Assembly: GCA_002418185.1 (NCBI GenBank)
Contig: DIDN01000030.1
Span: 1 to 52,453 of the forward strand
Direction of reading: 5' to 3'
Origin: Deltaproteobacteria bacterium UBA5799
GTDB lineage: Bacteria; Desulfobacterota; GWC2-55-46
Length of the DNA stretch: 52,453 nucleotides
Position 1 is the stretch's first letter. Every line of letters starts with the position of its first letter. The notes beneath the pieces were generated by a model. That model saw only the letters and a list, made by a program, of their open reading frames with translations. It ran no database searches and was not told where the DNA came from. A program made the position numbers and the translations under genes. This document shows positions 16,015 through 24,596 of the stretch, piece after piece.

Positions 16015-18228
16015 TCATCTGGAACCCATGAATTTTTCAAAAGCGCCGGACCAGGCGTCCCTGACACTGTCCAGGGCCATATCGATAAACTTCCCTATCT
16101 TCAATGAGGCCCCGCCTACCCTGCCTATCACCCTGAACGGGGCCCCGGCCTTCTCCGCTATCTCCCTCATACGGTCGAGGTCGTCTTCCGCGAGGCTTAC
16201 GACTATCCTCGACTGCGCCTCGCCGAAGAGCGCGTCGTCGGCCCTTGGGCCTTCAGCGCCGAGCTCCACCTCCGCGCCCACAGGCCCGTCCGGGTTGAGA
16301 CAGGCCTCGGCTAGCGCCACGGCGAGCCCGCCGTCCGAGACGTCGTGCGCGGAGGATATTATACCAGCCCTGATGCCCTGCAAACAAGCCTGATGGACCG
16401 CCTTTTCCAGGAAAAGGTCGAGCTCCGGAGGAGCCCCCTTCGCGATGCCGTGTATCGCGCGGAGGTATTCGCTCCCGCCGAGACCCGGCCCGTCGTTGCC
16501 GAGGAGCGCTATGATGCCGCCGTCTGCAAGGAACCACTGCCGGGTGTGGCAGGCGGCCTTCTCGATAAGCCCCACCATCCCTATCGCCGGGGTGGGGTGC
16601 ACGGAGACGCCGGAAGTCTCGTTGTAAAGGCTTACGTTCCCGGATACTACCGGTATTTCAAGGGCGAGGCACGCCTCCTTTATGCCCTCTATGGCCTCCT
16701 TTATCTGCCACATGACCTCGGGCCTCTCCGGGTTGCCGAAGTTCAGGCAATCGGTAAGGGCCATGGGCCGCGCCCCGCTTGAGACGAGGTTACGGGCGGC
16801 CTCGGCGACGGCCGCCCTCGCCCCTCCTCTCGGGTCGAGGTGGCAGTACCTGGAATTACAGTCCACGGTCAGGGCCAGCGCCTTGTCCGTCCCCTTTATC
16901 CTGACGACAGCCGAATCAGACCCGGGCAGGACCACGGTGTCGGTCCTCACCATGTGGTCGAACTGGCGGTATATCCACTGCTTGCTCGCGATGTCGAGCG
17001 ATGAGAGGAGCTTGAGGAGCGAGGCGTTATAGTCGGACGGCTCGGGGACGGAAGAAACGTCCAAAGAGTTGATTTCGTCCTGCCATGCAGGCCTCTTCGA
17101 AGGCCTGTCATAGACAGGGGCGTCGTCCGTAAGGAGCGGCACCGGTATCTCGGCAACGGTCTTCCCGCCTTCGACTATCCTTATGACGTTCCCATCGAAG
17201 ACCCTGCCTATGACCTCGCAGTCGAGGTCCCATTTGCTGAATATCTCCTTTACGGCGTCCTCGGCCCCCTTTCGGACCACCATGAGCATCCGTTCCTGCG
17301 ACTCGGAGAGCATTATCTCGTACGGGGTCATGCCCTCCTCTCGCCTGGGGACCCTGTCCATGTCGAGCTCGATGCCGACCGCGCCCCTCGATGCCATCTC
17401 GACGCTCGAGGAAGTAAGCCCTGCCGCGCCCATGTCCTGGATGCCGACGACGTAATCGGTCCTGAAAAGCTCAAGGCAGGCCTCAAGGAGGAGCTTCTCG
17501 GCGAACGGGTCGCCGACCTGCACCGTGGGCCTCCTCTCCTCGCCGCCCTCGCCGAATACGTCCGAAGCCATGGTCGCGCCGTGTATTCCGTCGCGGCCCG
17601 TCTTGCTCCCGACGTACATGACTGGGTTGCCGGCCCCGGATGCCTTGCCCCTGAATATCCGGTCCTTTTTGACGACCCCGGCTGTCATTACGTTCACGAG
17701 GCAGTTGCCGTTGTACGAGGGGTCGAACCTCGCCTCTCCGCCGACGGTCGGGACGCCGATGCAGTTCCCGTAGCCGGCTATGCCGGAGACGACCCCGTCG
17801 ACAAGAAACCTTGTCCTCGGGTTGTCCGGGGCCCCGAAGCGAAGGAGGTTCAGCGACGCAACGGGCCTTGCGCCCATTGTGAAGATGTCCCGGAGGATGC
17901 CGCCGACCCCGGTTGCCGCGCCCTGGTAAGGCTCTATGAAAGAGGGGTGGTTGTGGCTCTCCATCTTGAATGCCACGGCAAGCCCGCCGCCTATGTCGAC
18001 TATCCCCGCGTTCTCGCCCGGGCCCTGCAGCACGAACTCGCCCTTCGTAGGGAAGCCCCGGAGGTGCTTTCTCGACGACTTGTAGGAGCAGTGCTCGCTC
18101 CACATCACCGAGAATATGCCGAGCTCCAGGAGGTTCGGCTCCCTCCCGAGGGAGGCCACTATCCTCTGGTACTCGTCCGGGCTGAGCCCGTGTTCCCTGA
18201 CAACTTCCTCGGTTATCCTCGTCATCAT
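16015..18228 (-). CDS. purL: Phosphoribosylformylglycinamidine synthase subunit PurL
   Basis: ATP-dependent synthetase of the small-PurL type, working with separate PurQ and PurS to make FGAM. From the ATG at 18228 it has 737 residues, as in B. subtilis. WSEHCSYK (43-50), the catalytic SHNHPS (91-96) and GAATGVGGILRDIFTMGARP are present. The ATG overlaps the ilvE stop (ATGA), with GGAACGGGA as ribosome site. The ten codons upstream of it lie inside ilvE and are not taken. purQ and purS are not in the window. Confidence 0.95.
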   Translation of the reverse strand: MMTRITEEVVREHGLSPDEYQRIVASLGREPNLLELGIFSVMWSEHCSYKSSRKHLRGFPTKGEFVLQGPGENAGIVDIGGGLAVAFKMESHNHPSFIEPYQGAATGVGGILRDIFTMGARPVASLNLLRFGAPDNPRTRFLVDGVVSGIAGYGNCIGVPTVGGEARFDPSYNGNCLVNVMTAGVVKKDRIFRGKASGAGNPVMYVGSKTGRDGIHGATMASDVFGEGGEERRPTVQVGDPFAEKLLLEACLELFRTDYVVGIQDMGAAGLTSSSVEMASRGAVGIELDMDRVPRREEGMTPYEIMLSESQERMLMVVRKGAEDAVKEIFSKWDLDCEVIGRVFDGNVIRIVEGGKTVAEIPVPLLTDDAPVYDRPSKRPAWQDEINSLDVSSVPEPSDYNASLLKLLSSLDIASKQWIYRQFDHMVRTDTVVLPGSDSAVVRIKGTDKALALTVDCNSRYCHLDPRGGARAAVAEAARNLVSSGARPMALTDCLNFGNPERPEVMWQIKEAIEGIKEACLALEIPVVSGNVSLYNETSGVSVHPTPAIGMVGLIEKAACHTRQWFLADGGIIALLGNDGPGLGGSEYLRAIHGIAKGAPPELDLFLEKAVHQACLQGIRAGIISSAHDVSDGGLAVALAEACLNPDGPVGAEVELGAEGPRADDALFGEAQSRIVVSLAEDDLDRMREIAEKAGAPFRVIGRVGGASLKIGKFIDMALDSVRDAWSGAFEKFMGSR

Positions 18229-19325
18229 TCCCGTTCCGCAGGGATGGAATATACCCACCCTCTTCCGTCCTCGATCTCTCCGTACTGGAGGCCTGTTATG
18301 TGCTCGTAGACCCTTTTCGCGAGCGGGCCGGTCTCGCCGTTGTTTATGGTCACGGACGAGCCCTCATGGTGAATCTCGCCGACCGGGGATATGACCGCGG
18401 CCGTGCCGGTGCCGAACGCCTCTTTCAAGCTCCCCTTTCGTGACGCCGCGAATACCTCGTCTATCGATATCCTCCGCTCGGATACCTTCAGGCCCCAGCC
18501 CCTGGCGACCGTAATGACCGAGTCGCGCGTAACACCCGCGAGCACGGAGCCTCCGAGCGCCGGAGTTGCGAGCTCGTCGCCGACAAGGAAGAAGATGTTC
18601 ATGGTGCCGACTTCCTCGATGTACTTCCTCTCTACGGCGTCAAGCCATAGTACCTGCGTAAAACCCTTTTTCTTGGCCTCCTCGGCAGGCAGGAGGCTCG
18701 CAGCGTAGTTCGCCGGGGTCTTGGCCTCGCCGAGGCCGCCCCTTACGGCCCGGACATATTCTCCGGGCGTCGTGAGCCTCACCGGGTTTATGCCTTCCTT
18801 GTAGTACGCCCCGACGGGCGAGGTTATGATGAGGAACTTGTAGGTGTCCGAGACCTTTACCCCGAGGTAGTTGTCGGTAGCGAATATGAACGGCCTGATA
18901 TACAGGGCGCAGCCCCTTTTCGGCGGGACCCAGCCCCTGTCGGCCTCTACGAGCGCGTGAAGGCCCGCGAGGAAATCATCGTAGGAGACCGGCGGTATGC
19001 AGAGCCTCCTTGACGAGCGGAGCATCCTTTCATGGTATTTTTCCGGCCTGAATATGTTTATGGAGCCGTTTGCGGCGCGGAAGGCCTTGAGCCCCTCGAA
19101 TATCGCCTGGCCGTAGTGGAGTGTCGTAAGCGCAGGGGAGACTTCGAGGTTCCCGAACGGCACGACCGCCGGAGGGCTCCACGCGCCGCGTCTGAAGTCC
19201 ATCGAGAGCATGTGGTCGGAAAAGATGGTGCCGAAGACCGGGTTTTCGAGTATCTCGGGGGTGAGCCTGCTCTCTTTCACCCTCCTTACCTCGACATTTT
19301 TTAGGAGCGGCATATTATCGGACAT
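18225..19325 (-). CDS. ilvE: Branched-chain amino acid aminotransferase
   Basis: PLP class IV transaminase for the last step of Leu, Ile and Val synthesis and the first of their breakdown. The 366 residues are the longer form, related to eukaryotic and actinobacterial enzymes, not the roughly 305-residue E. coli type. Motifs are LHYGQAIFEGLKAFR and the PLP lysine K202 in GEAKTPANYAASL; VEEVGTMNIF-like sequence is also seen. ATG preceded by AAGGGAAG. It heads a transcript with purL and purF and is separate from ilvDBN 14 kb away. Confidence 0.95.
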   Translation of the reverse strand: MSDNMPLLKNVEVRRVKESRLTPEILENPVFGTIFSDHMLSMDFRRGAWSPPAVVPFGNLEVSPALTTLHYGQAIFEGLKAFRAANGSINIFRPEKYHERMLRSSRRLCIPPVSYDDFLAGLHALVEADRGWVPPKRGCALYIRPFIFATDNYLGVKVSDTYKFLIITSPVGAYYKEGINPVRLTTPGEYVRAVRGGLGEAKTPANYAASLLPAEEAKKKGFTQVLWLDAVERKYIEEVGTMNIFFLVGDELATPALGGSVLAGVTRDSVITVARGWGLKVSERRISIDEVFAASRKGSLKEAFGTGTAAVISPVGEIHHEGSSVTINNGETGPLAKRVYEHITGLQYGEIEDGRGWVYSIPAERE

Positions 19326-19434
19326 CTTCCCTTGCGGGGACCTGACGGCCCCCTTTGAAACTCGTGCCTGTCAAAGGTTTCTTCCCGCAGGGCACTTGAA
19401 AGCGGGCTTCCCGGGCCAGGCCGGAGAATAAATT

Positions 19435-19463
19435 AAAATAACCCAAATCAGCGCAAATGACAA
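19435..19463 (-). promoter_or_regulatory. Sigma70-type promoter of ilvE-purL-purF
   Basis: Minus strand: -35 TTGTCA (19463-19458), a 17-base spacer, -10 TATTTT (19440-19435). It lies about 110 bases before the ilvE ATG in an AT-rich patch. A perfect TTGACA nearer the gene lacks a matching -10. Confidence 0.5.
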
Positions 19464-19522
19464 GAGCGAAAAGAGGCCTGGAAATGTATGACAAAAGGGC
19501 GGGCGGGGCCGGAAACCGCCGG

Positions 19523-19972
19523 TCAGGAGCCCTCGCGCGGAGCGAGCCTCTCTATCATCTCCCGGGCCTTCCTTATTATTTCCTTCTCGTCCTTGAACCT
19601 CATCATACCCGCAGCCTCGTCTATCGGGACCCACCTGCACTCGTCGACCTCGTCGTCGTGGTCCTCGACGCTGCCGGACGTATACTCCATGAGGAAGAAA
19701 TAGACTATCTTGAAGATCCTCCTTGCCTCTTCCTTTTCCTTGAAGGTGAAAAAATACTGTATGTGGCCTATCTTCTCGATTATCCTGCCGTCCAGGCCGG
19801 TTTCCTCCCTGACCTCCCTGTGCGCGGTCCTCGCGAGGTTCTCGCCCTTCTCGGCAGTGCCCTTGGGGAGCCCCCAGACCTTGCCGCCGCGGACGGAAAT
19901 GAGCGCGACCTCGACCAGCTCCCCCCTTTTCCTGAATATCACGCCCCCGGCAGAAATCTGACGCTCCGCCAC
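19523..19972 (-). CDS. Nudix hydrolase
   Basis: 149-residue cytoplasmic Nudix protein. The Nudix box is complete: G38 x5 E44 x7 then REVREETGL (52-60), the Mg-binding helix that hydrolyses nucleoside diphosphate-linked substrates. The order SAGGVIFRKR, KVWGLPKGTAEKGE and the late WVPIDEA resembles the bis(5'-nucleosyl)-tetraphosphatase and (di)nucleotide hydrolase subgroup, but the substrate cannot be read from sequence. The start is GTG behind GGAGGG. A copy of repeat family A lies just upstream (19996-20061). Confidence 0.9.
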   Translation of the reverse strand: MAERQISAGGVIFRKRGELVEVALISVRGGKVWGLPKGTAEKGENLARTAHREVREETGLDGRIIEKIGHIQYFFTFKEKEEARRIFKIVYFFLMEYTSGSVEDHDDEVDECRWVPIDEAAGMMRFKDEKEIIRKAREMIERLAPREGS

Positions 19973-19995
19973 GTGCCCTCCGATATCGCCCTCTA

Positions 19996-20061
19996 TATCA
20001 TCCCGAGTGGCATGGCAGCCGAGAATAACCCCGAATGCGGCCCGCCCGGCTCGGAATGACA
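19996..20061. repeat. Repeat family A, degenerate copy 1
   Basis: Termini TATCATCCCGAG on the left and CTCGGAATGACA on the right are inverted versions of each other. They resemble the ends of the copies at 25773 and 50052. It lies between the Nudix and radical SAM genes and carries no ORF of its own. Confidence 0.55.
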
Positions 20062-20098
20062 GGCCTTTCCCAAGGGCGGCTTGAATGCGCCCTCCGGC

Positions 20099-21013
20099 TC
20101 AGCAACGCCCTTCGATCCGGCAGAGCCCCTGTCCTCGCGCCGCCTCGACCGCCTGCTCAAGCTCGCTCCCGGTAATCCTCCTTGAGAGGCGAGCGTCCTC
20201 AAAGGCCCTGTACGCAGGCCTGTACTGGTCCATGATGTTTACATATGTTTCTCTCGATATCTCCCCGGCCAGGAACCGCACGACCTCTTCCGTCCCGGCA
20301 AGGCCCCCTGGCAGGACAAGGTGCCTTACAATGAGGCCCCGGAGGGCGGTGTTGCCCGGACCGGTCTTTAGATTTCCGACCTGGCGGTGCATCTCCCTTA
20401 TCGCCTCCTTTGCCGCGGCGAAATACCCGGGGACGCCCGAAAGCTCAAGACCTGTCCGGTCGGAACCGTATTTGAAATCGGGCATGTATATGTCGAATAT
20501 GCCCTCAAGCAGCCTTAGAGTCTCGACGGAATCGTAGCCGCCTGAATTGTAGACGAGCGGCACCTCCAGGCCCTTCTCCACGGCAAGGGGGAGGCTTTCC
20601 GCTATCTGCGCCGCCTGGTGGGTGGGAGTTACGAAGTTTATGTTATGGCACCCCTCCCTCTGGAGGCGGAGCATCATGGAGGCGAGCCCCTCGGTGGTGG
20701 TTTCGCTCCCGTCGCCTGAACGGCTTATCTCGTGGTTCTGGCAGAAGGGGCACTTGAGATTGCAGTATGAAAGGAAGATGGTGCCGCTCCCGTATCTGCC
20801 GACAAGAGGCGGCTCCTCGCCGAAGTGCGCGATGGCGGCAGAGATGTGCGGGAGCCGGCCCGTCCGGCAGACGCCGGCATCCCCGTCGAGGCGGGACGCG
20901 CCGCATCTCAAGGGGCAGAGCCTGCACGGGGAGAGCATGGCCCTCAGCCCCTTTATCCTCTCGAAGAGCTCGCCTGTCTCGTAAAGCCTTATGTAGCCGG
21001 GGCGGAAACCCAT
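20099..21013 (-). CDS. PflX-like radical SAM protein (pyruvate formate-lyase activase homologue)
   Basis: 304 residues. The radical SAM triad is C84, C88 and C91 (CNLKCPFC). A cysteine-rich N-terminal lead-in, C30, C33, C37 and C49 (CRLCPLRCG...GVC), may hold a second metal centre. This is the layout of the uncharacterised COG1313/PflX group, which resembles glycyl-radical activases but is rarely beside a glycyl-radical enzyme; none is visible here. Substrate unknown. The gene stands alone between intergenic gaps of about 125 and 140 bases. A TATAAT at 21022-21027 lies only 8 bases from the ATG. Confidence 0.85.
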   Translation of the reverse strand: MGFRPGYIRLYETGELFERIKGLRAMLSPCRLCPLRCGASRLDGDAGVCRTGRLPHISAAIAHFGEEPPLVGRYGSGTIFLSYCNLKCPFCQNHEISRSGDGSETTTEGLASMMLRLQREGCHNINFVTPTHQAAQIAESLPLAVEKGLEVPLVYNSGGYDSVETLRLLEGIFDIYMPDFKYGSDRTGLELSGVPGYFAAAKEAIREMHRQVGNLKTGPGNTALRGLIVRHLVLPGGLAGTEEVVRFLAGEISRETYVNIMDQYRPAYRAFEDARLSRRITGSELEQAVEAARGQGLCRIEGRC

Positions 21014-21151
21014 ACCCGGACATTATATCAGGAACGGCTTGCCGGCAGGAACCAAAAAACGGGTGCTCGCCGGCCTGGTAATTGCGTCTTGCAGGCTTGA
21101 TGTTATGACGGCCCGGACTGCCTCTACGCAAAAGCATGCGCTCCGGGGTTG

Positions 21152-21541
21152 TCAGATGGTGGGCTTTTTGGCTCCGGACTGCTCCTCGATCTCGGTCTGG
21201 CACCTGAGGCAGTGCTCGGCGTAGGGCATGACCTTGAGCCTCTCCTCGTCTATTTCCGCCCCGCACCGGCTGCACTTGCCGTACGTGCCCTCGTCGAGCT
21301 TACGGAGGGCTATCTCCATCGTTTCGAGCTCCTGCCTCCTCAAGTCCGTTACCGAGAGGCCGAGGTCTTCGACAAGGTCCAGCACGGAGAGCTCCTCGAG
21401 GTCGTGAGGTATGTCGAACTGGTCGCCGTAGTCCTTGCCGAGTTTCCTGAATATCTCCTCCCTCAGCTCGTTCCACATCCTGCGCTTGCGGTCGAGGAGG
21501 ACCTTTTTATGCCTTGCCTTCTGGTTATTGTTCCTGCTCAT
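21152..21541 (-). CDS. DksA/TraR-family zinc-finger protein
   Basis: 129 residues: a long helical N-terminal half, then a C4 zinc finger with C90, C93, C111 and C114 (CSRCG...HCLRC). This is the TraR/DksA fold that enters the RNA polymerase secondary channel and modulates initiation with ppGpp. The DxxDxA tip motif of E. coli DksA is not evident in the coiled-coil region (LSVLDLVEDLGLS), so a DksA-like rather than strict DksA role is safer. The ATG follows a GGGGG-rich site. It is 27 bases after metK, so probably co-transcribed. Confidence 0.88.
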   Translation of the reverse strand: MSRNNNQKARHKKVLLDRKRRMWNELREEIFRKLGKDYGDQFDIPHDLEELSVLDLVEDLGLSVTDLRRQELETMEIALRKLDEGTYGKCSRCGAEIDEERLKVMPYAEHCLRCQTEIEEQSGAKKPTI

Positions 21542-21568
21542 CGGCGCAAACCCCCTTTCAGGACTGAT

Positions 21569-22771
21569 TCAGCAAACCGGGTGCTCGCCGGCGGCGAGCT
21601 CTTCGGTAAACGATGGTATCCGCGAAAGGAACTCGTCGATTATCTTCCCGACCCCCTTCTCGAAATGCCCCTTGCCCGCCTCGTTCTCGGGTATCACCTG
21701 CACGAAGACCTGCTTGGGCTCGTCGATGGGCCTGCCTATCTCACTGAGGAGCCAGACCGAGACCTCCTTGACCCCAATTACCCGGCGGTGTATATCGGAA
21801 GCCATGAGGTGCGATAGTATGGAGTATATCTTCCCCACGTGGCTTACCGGGTTCTTCCCGGCAGCCGCCTCGGTGCCCATTGGGTGGTTCAGCGATATAA
21901 CTCCGTTTACGCGGTTTCCCCTGCCCACCTGGCCCGAGTCCGCGTCCTCGGCGGAGGTGCCGAGGAGCGTCAGGTACACGCCGCCCGTGCCCCTCCCCCT
22001 TACGTCGAGCGAGTTGAGGTTGAGCGTAACGCCTGAAAACGGGAACCCTGAAAGGAAGTCGCTGATGGCGGAGTGCATCTCCCTTTTCTTCCTGAAGTAG
22101 GCGGCCTCGCTCTTTATGAGGCCTGCCATGAGCGGGCAGGCGACGGTAAGGCCGAGCTCGCTCCCTGTCCTTACGCCCATTACCTTCACGTCCGAGCCTG
22201 CCTCCGGGAACCTGAGCTTGAAGGCATCGGAGTTTATGAAGCGCTCGGTTGCAAGGACAGCGCGCTCGGTCGGCGTGAGCGGCGCGTAGCCGGCTGCGGC
22301 GGATGTGTCGTTCGCGACCCTTACCCTGCCGCGCCTTCCGAATATGCCGGCAAGCTCCTCGGAGCCCGGCTGCAGTACTACCCTTACCTTCAAGTGCGCT
22401 TCAGGGTCCACGTGCGGCAGGTTCTCGGCGACCCAGGAGCGGACGGTCCTTTTCACAATGTCGCCTACCGGCACGCCGGCCCTGCCGGTCCCGAAGGACG
22501 CCCTGTCGCCGACTATAAGCTCCATCGGCCTCAAGACCTTCCCTCCACCGAAGCCCTTCTCGACCTGCCCGGCCACAAGGAGCCCCTTGTCGATGTTATG
22601 GTGGAGGACGGCGCCGAACCTCTTGATGTACTCGCGGCTCAACTCCACGGAAATCCTCTCCATGACCGCGTCGCAGATGTAGTCCGGGTGCCCTGTCCCC
22701 TTCCTCTCGACTATCTCCACGGCCTGCTCCGTAACGGCCATGTTCCTTGAGACCTCTACCGTCTTTCGCAT
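21569..22771 (-). CDS. S-adenosylmethionine synthetase, archaeal type
   Basis: Makes S-adenosylmethionine from methionine and ATP. About 400 residues, clearly of the archaeal AdoMet synthetase family (PF01941) and not the common bacterial MetK. It begins VEVSRNMAVTEQAVEIVERK, with GTGHPDYICD (27-36) and the Gly-rich EKGFGGGKVLRPMELIVGD. Other blocks include NDTSAAAGYAPLTPTE and the late HPMGTEAAAGKNPVSHVGK. ATG at 22771 is taken; a TTG two codons earlier is possible. This type occurs patchily in bacteria, which suggests old transfer or differential loss. No SAM riboswitch was recognised upstream. Confidence 0.93.
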   Translation of the reverse strand: MRKTVEVSRNMAVTEQAVEIVERKGTGHPDYICDAVMERISVELSREYIKRFGAVLHHNIDKGLLVAGQVEKGFGGGKVLRPMELIVGDRASFGTGRAGVPVGDIVKRTVRSWVAENLPHVDPEAHLKVRVVLQPGSEELAGIFGRRGRVRVANDTSAAAGYAPLTPTERAVLATERFINSDAFKLRFPEAGSDVKVMGVRTGSELGLTVACPLMAGLIKSEAAYFRKKREMHSAISDFLSGFPFSGVTLNLNSLDVRGRGTGGVYLTLLGTSAEDADSGQVGRGNRVNGVISLNHPMGTEAAAGKNPVSHVGKIYSILSHLMASDIHRRVIGVKEVSVWLLSEIGRPIDEPKQVFVQVIPENEAGKGHFEKGVGKIIDEFLSRIPSFTEELAAGEHPVC

Positions 22772-22830
22772 TGTCAATCGGCCCCGCAGCGGTTTTCTAT
22801 TCGAAGCGGCCCCTCACTTTTTCCTGAGGG

Positions 22831-22881
22831 TGCCTCTAAAAATTAGAAATTTTTCAGGAACAAGAGCGATTTTTAGAGGCA
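22831..22881. repeat. Repeat family B, copy 1, forming a 13-bp inverted repeat over the queH stop
   Basis: TGCCTCTAAAAAT (22831-22843) pairs perfectly with ATTTTTAGAGGCA (22869-22881). The queH TGA (22854-22856) lies in the loop. The 23 bases 22833-22855 match 52354-52376 at 20 positions. A second small stem, CCCTCA/TGAGGG, follows at 22811-22830. Confidence 0.7.
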
Positions 22882-23495
22882 GCCTTGGCTTTCTTCGAGT
22901 ACCTCTCCACCTTGCTGTATATGCAGCCGCAGTATTTCTGCCTGTAGAGGCCGAGGGCCCTGGATGCGTCGACGCCATCCTGCCAAAGGGGCCTGAAATC
23001 CTCATAAAGGAAGAGTATGCCGTACTTTGCCGCCAATTCAACACCAGCGCTCCTTATGGCCTCGTGGTCCTGGTACCTGCTGTAAAGAAGCGACGAGGTG
23101 AAGACCGGAAACCCGAGACCGCCTGCGGTCCTTGCGGCGGCCTCAAGCCTCAGGTAATAGCAGTATCCGCAGCGCTTTCCGAACTCCGGAAAACCGGGGC
23201 CCGCGTGCTCCCTCATGCCCTTCAATAAGGCCGAGGGCCTGTACTCCTCGTCAAAGATGACGTCGAGCGAGAGGTGGCGCGCAAGCTCCTTTGCCGCTTC
23301 GAGCCTTTTCCTGAATTCAGAGAGGGGGTGGATGTTCGGGTTGTGAAAGAAGCCCGAGACCTCGGCCTGCCCCTCAAGGAGCGACTTAAGCGGCATGACC
23401 GAGCACGGCCCGCAGCAGATGTGCGCCAGTACGGCCGGTTTGCCGCCTGTGCCCGATATTGACGGGAGGTCCTTTATGGATATGGCCTTTTTCAC
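22854..23495 (-). CDS. queH: Epoxyqueuosine reductase QueH
   Basis: Non-cobalamin enzyme for the last step of queuosine synthesis in tRNA (GUN anticodons), replacing QueG. It is the former DUF208 family. 213 residues with the conserved cysteine sets HICCGPCS (C27, C28, C31), RCGYCYY (C109, C112) and YCGC (C189, C191), which hold Fe-S and other metal sites. The start is GTG with only a weak ribosome site. The last dozen residues (KAASKNRSCS) are encoded by repeat family B and look like an acquired tail. It ends 82 bases before the metK ATG. Confidence 0.93.
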   Translation of the reverse strand: MKKAISIKDLPSISGTGGKPAVLAHICCGPCSVMPLKSLLEGQAEVSGFFHNPNIHPLSEFRKRLEAAKELARHLSLDVIFDEEYRPSALLKGMREHAGPGFPEFGKRCGYCYYLRLEAAARTAGGLGFPVFTSSLLYSRYQDHEAIRSAGVELAAKYGILFLYEDFRPLWQDGVDASRALGLYRQKYCGCIYSKVERYSKKAKAASKNRSCS

Positions 23496-23561
23496 GTAGA
23501 CCGCTGTTTGAGGGTTTGAATTGATTTTACATCGGCGAGACTGGAACGGGGGAACAAAACG

Positions 23562-24593
23562 TTAAAAAAGACCTTCCTGCTTTCCGGCGCTGCCCGCCTT
23601 TTTATACGGCCTTCCCAGGTGCGCGTAAGCGAGCTCTGTTGCGACCCTGCCCCTGGGGGTCCTGTTGAGATACCCCTCCTGCAGGAGATAGGGCTCGTGC
23701 AGGTCCTCTATGGCGTCCTTCTCCTCGTGGAGCGCCGAGGCAAGCGCCTCTATGCCGACCGGGCCGCCTCCGAACTTGTCGATTATGGTAAGGAGCATGC
23801 GCCTGTCCATCTTGTCGAAGCCCTTGGTGTCTATCTCGAGCATGGAGAGCGCGTTGGCTGCGACCTCCCTGGTTATGACTCCCCTTGCCTTGACCTGGGC
23901 GAAGTCCCTGACTCTGCGCAGCAGCCGGTTCGCTACTCGCGGCGTCCCCCTCGATCTCCTTGCGATCTCCTCGGCGCCGTCGGGCGTAATCTCGACATCG
24001 AGTATGGAGGCGGAGCGCGTAACGATGGTGTCAAGCTCGGCTGCCGTGTAGAAATCGAACCTCAGCATCACCCCGAACCTGTCGCGCAGCGGCGATGTAA
24101 GGAGCCCCGCCCTGGTCGTCGCGCCTATGAGGGTGAACTTCGGAAGCTCTATCTTCACCGACCTTGCCGAAGGACCCTGCCCTATGAGTATGTCGATATG
24201 ATAGTCCTCCATGGCCGGGTAGAGTATCTCCTCCACTGCCGGGGCAAGCCTGTGTATCTCGTCTATGAAGAATACGTCCCTGTCCTCTATGTTCGTCAGC
24301 ATGGCCGCCAGGTCGCCCGCCTTGTCTATGACCGGGCCCGAGGAGGCCTTTATCTGGCTCCCGAGCTCGTTGGCTATTATCATGGCCATGGTGGTCTTCC
24401 CCAGCCCGGGAGGCCCGTAGAAAAGGACGTGGTCGAGCGCCTCTCCCCTGCCCCTTGCGGCCTGTATGAATATCTTGAGGTTCTCCTTCAGCTTCTCCTG
24501 CCCTATGAAGTCGTCGAGGAGCCTGGGGCGGAGGGTAGCCTCGAACTCGTCCTCTTTAAGCTTCGCGGGCGTAATATCGCGCTCGTCTTCCAT
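23562..24593 (-). CDS. ruvB: Holliday junction branch migration ATPase RuvB
   Basis: AAA+ motor that drives Holliday junction branch migration with RuvA. 343 residues: N-terminal RPRLLDDFIGQ, Walker A GPPGLGKTT (60-68), Walker B DEIH (111-114), sensor 1 GATTRAGLLTSPLRDRFG, and the C-terminal winged helix with EPYLLQEGYLNRTPRGR. ATG 3 bases after the ruvA stop, so coupled. Confidence 0.97.
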   Translation of the reverse strand: MEDERDITPAKLKEDEFEATLRPRLLDDFIGQEKLKENLKIFIQAARGRGEALDHVLFYGPPGLGKTTMAMIIANELGSQIKASSGPVIDKAGDLAAMLTNIEDRDVFFIDEIHRLAPAVEEILYPAMEDYHIDILIGQGPSARSVKIELPKFTLIGATTRAGLLTSPLRDRFGVMLRFDFYTAAELDTIVTRSASILDVEITPDGAEEIARRSRGTPRVANRLLRRVRDFAQVKARGVITREVAANALSMLEIDTKGFDKMDRRMLLTIIDKFGGGPVGIEALASALHEEKDAIEDLHEPYLLQEGYLNRTPRGRVATELAYAHLGRPYKKAGSAGKQEGLF

Positions 24594-24596
24594 GCT

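Noticed and set aside
22772..22853. SAM riboswitch before the SAM synthetase gene
   Set aside because: The 82-base gap contains only repeat-derived hairpins and no SAM-I/II/III-like core.
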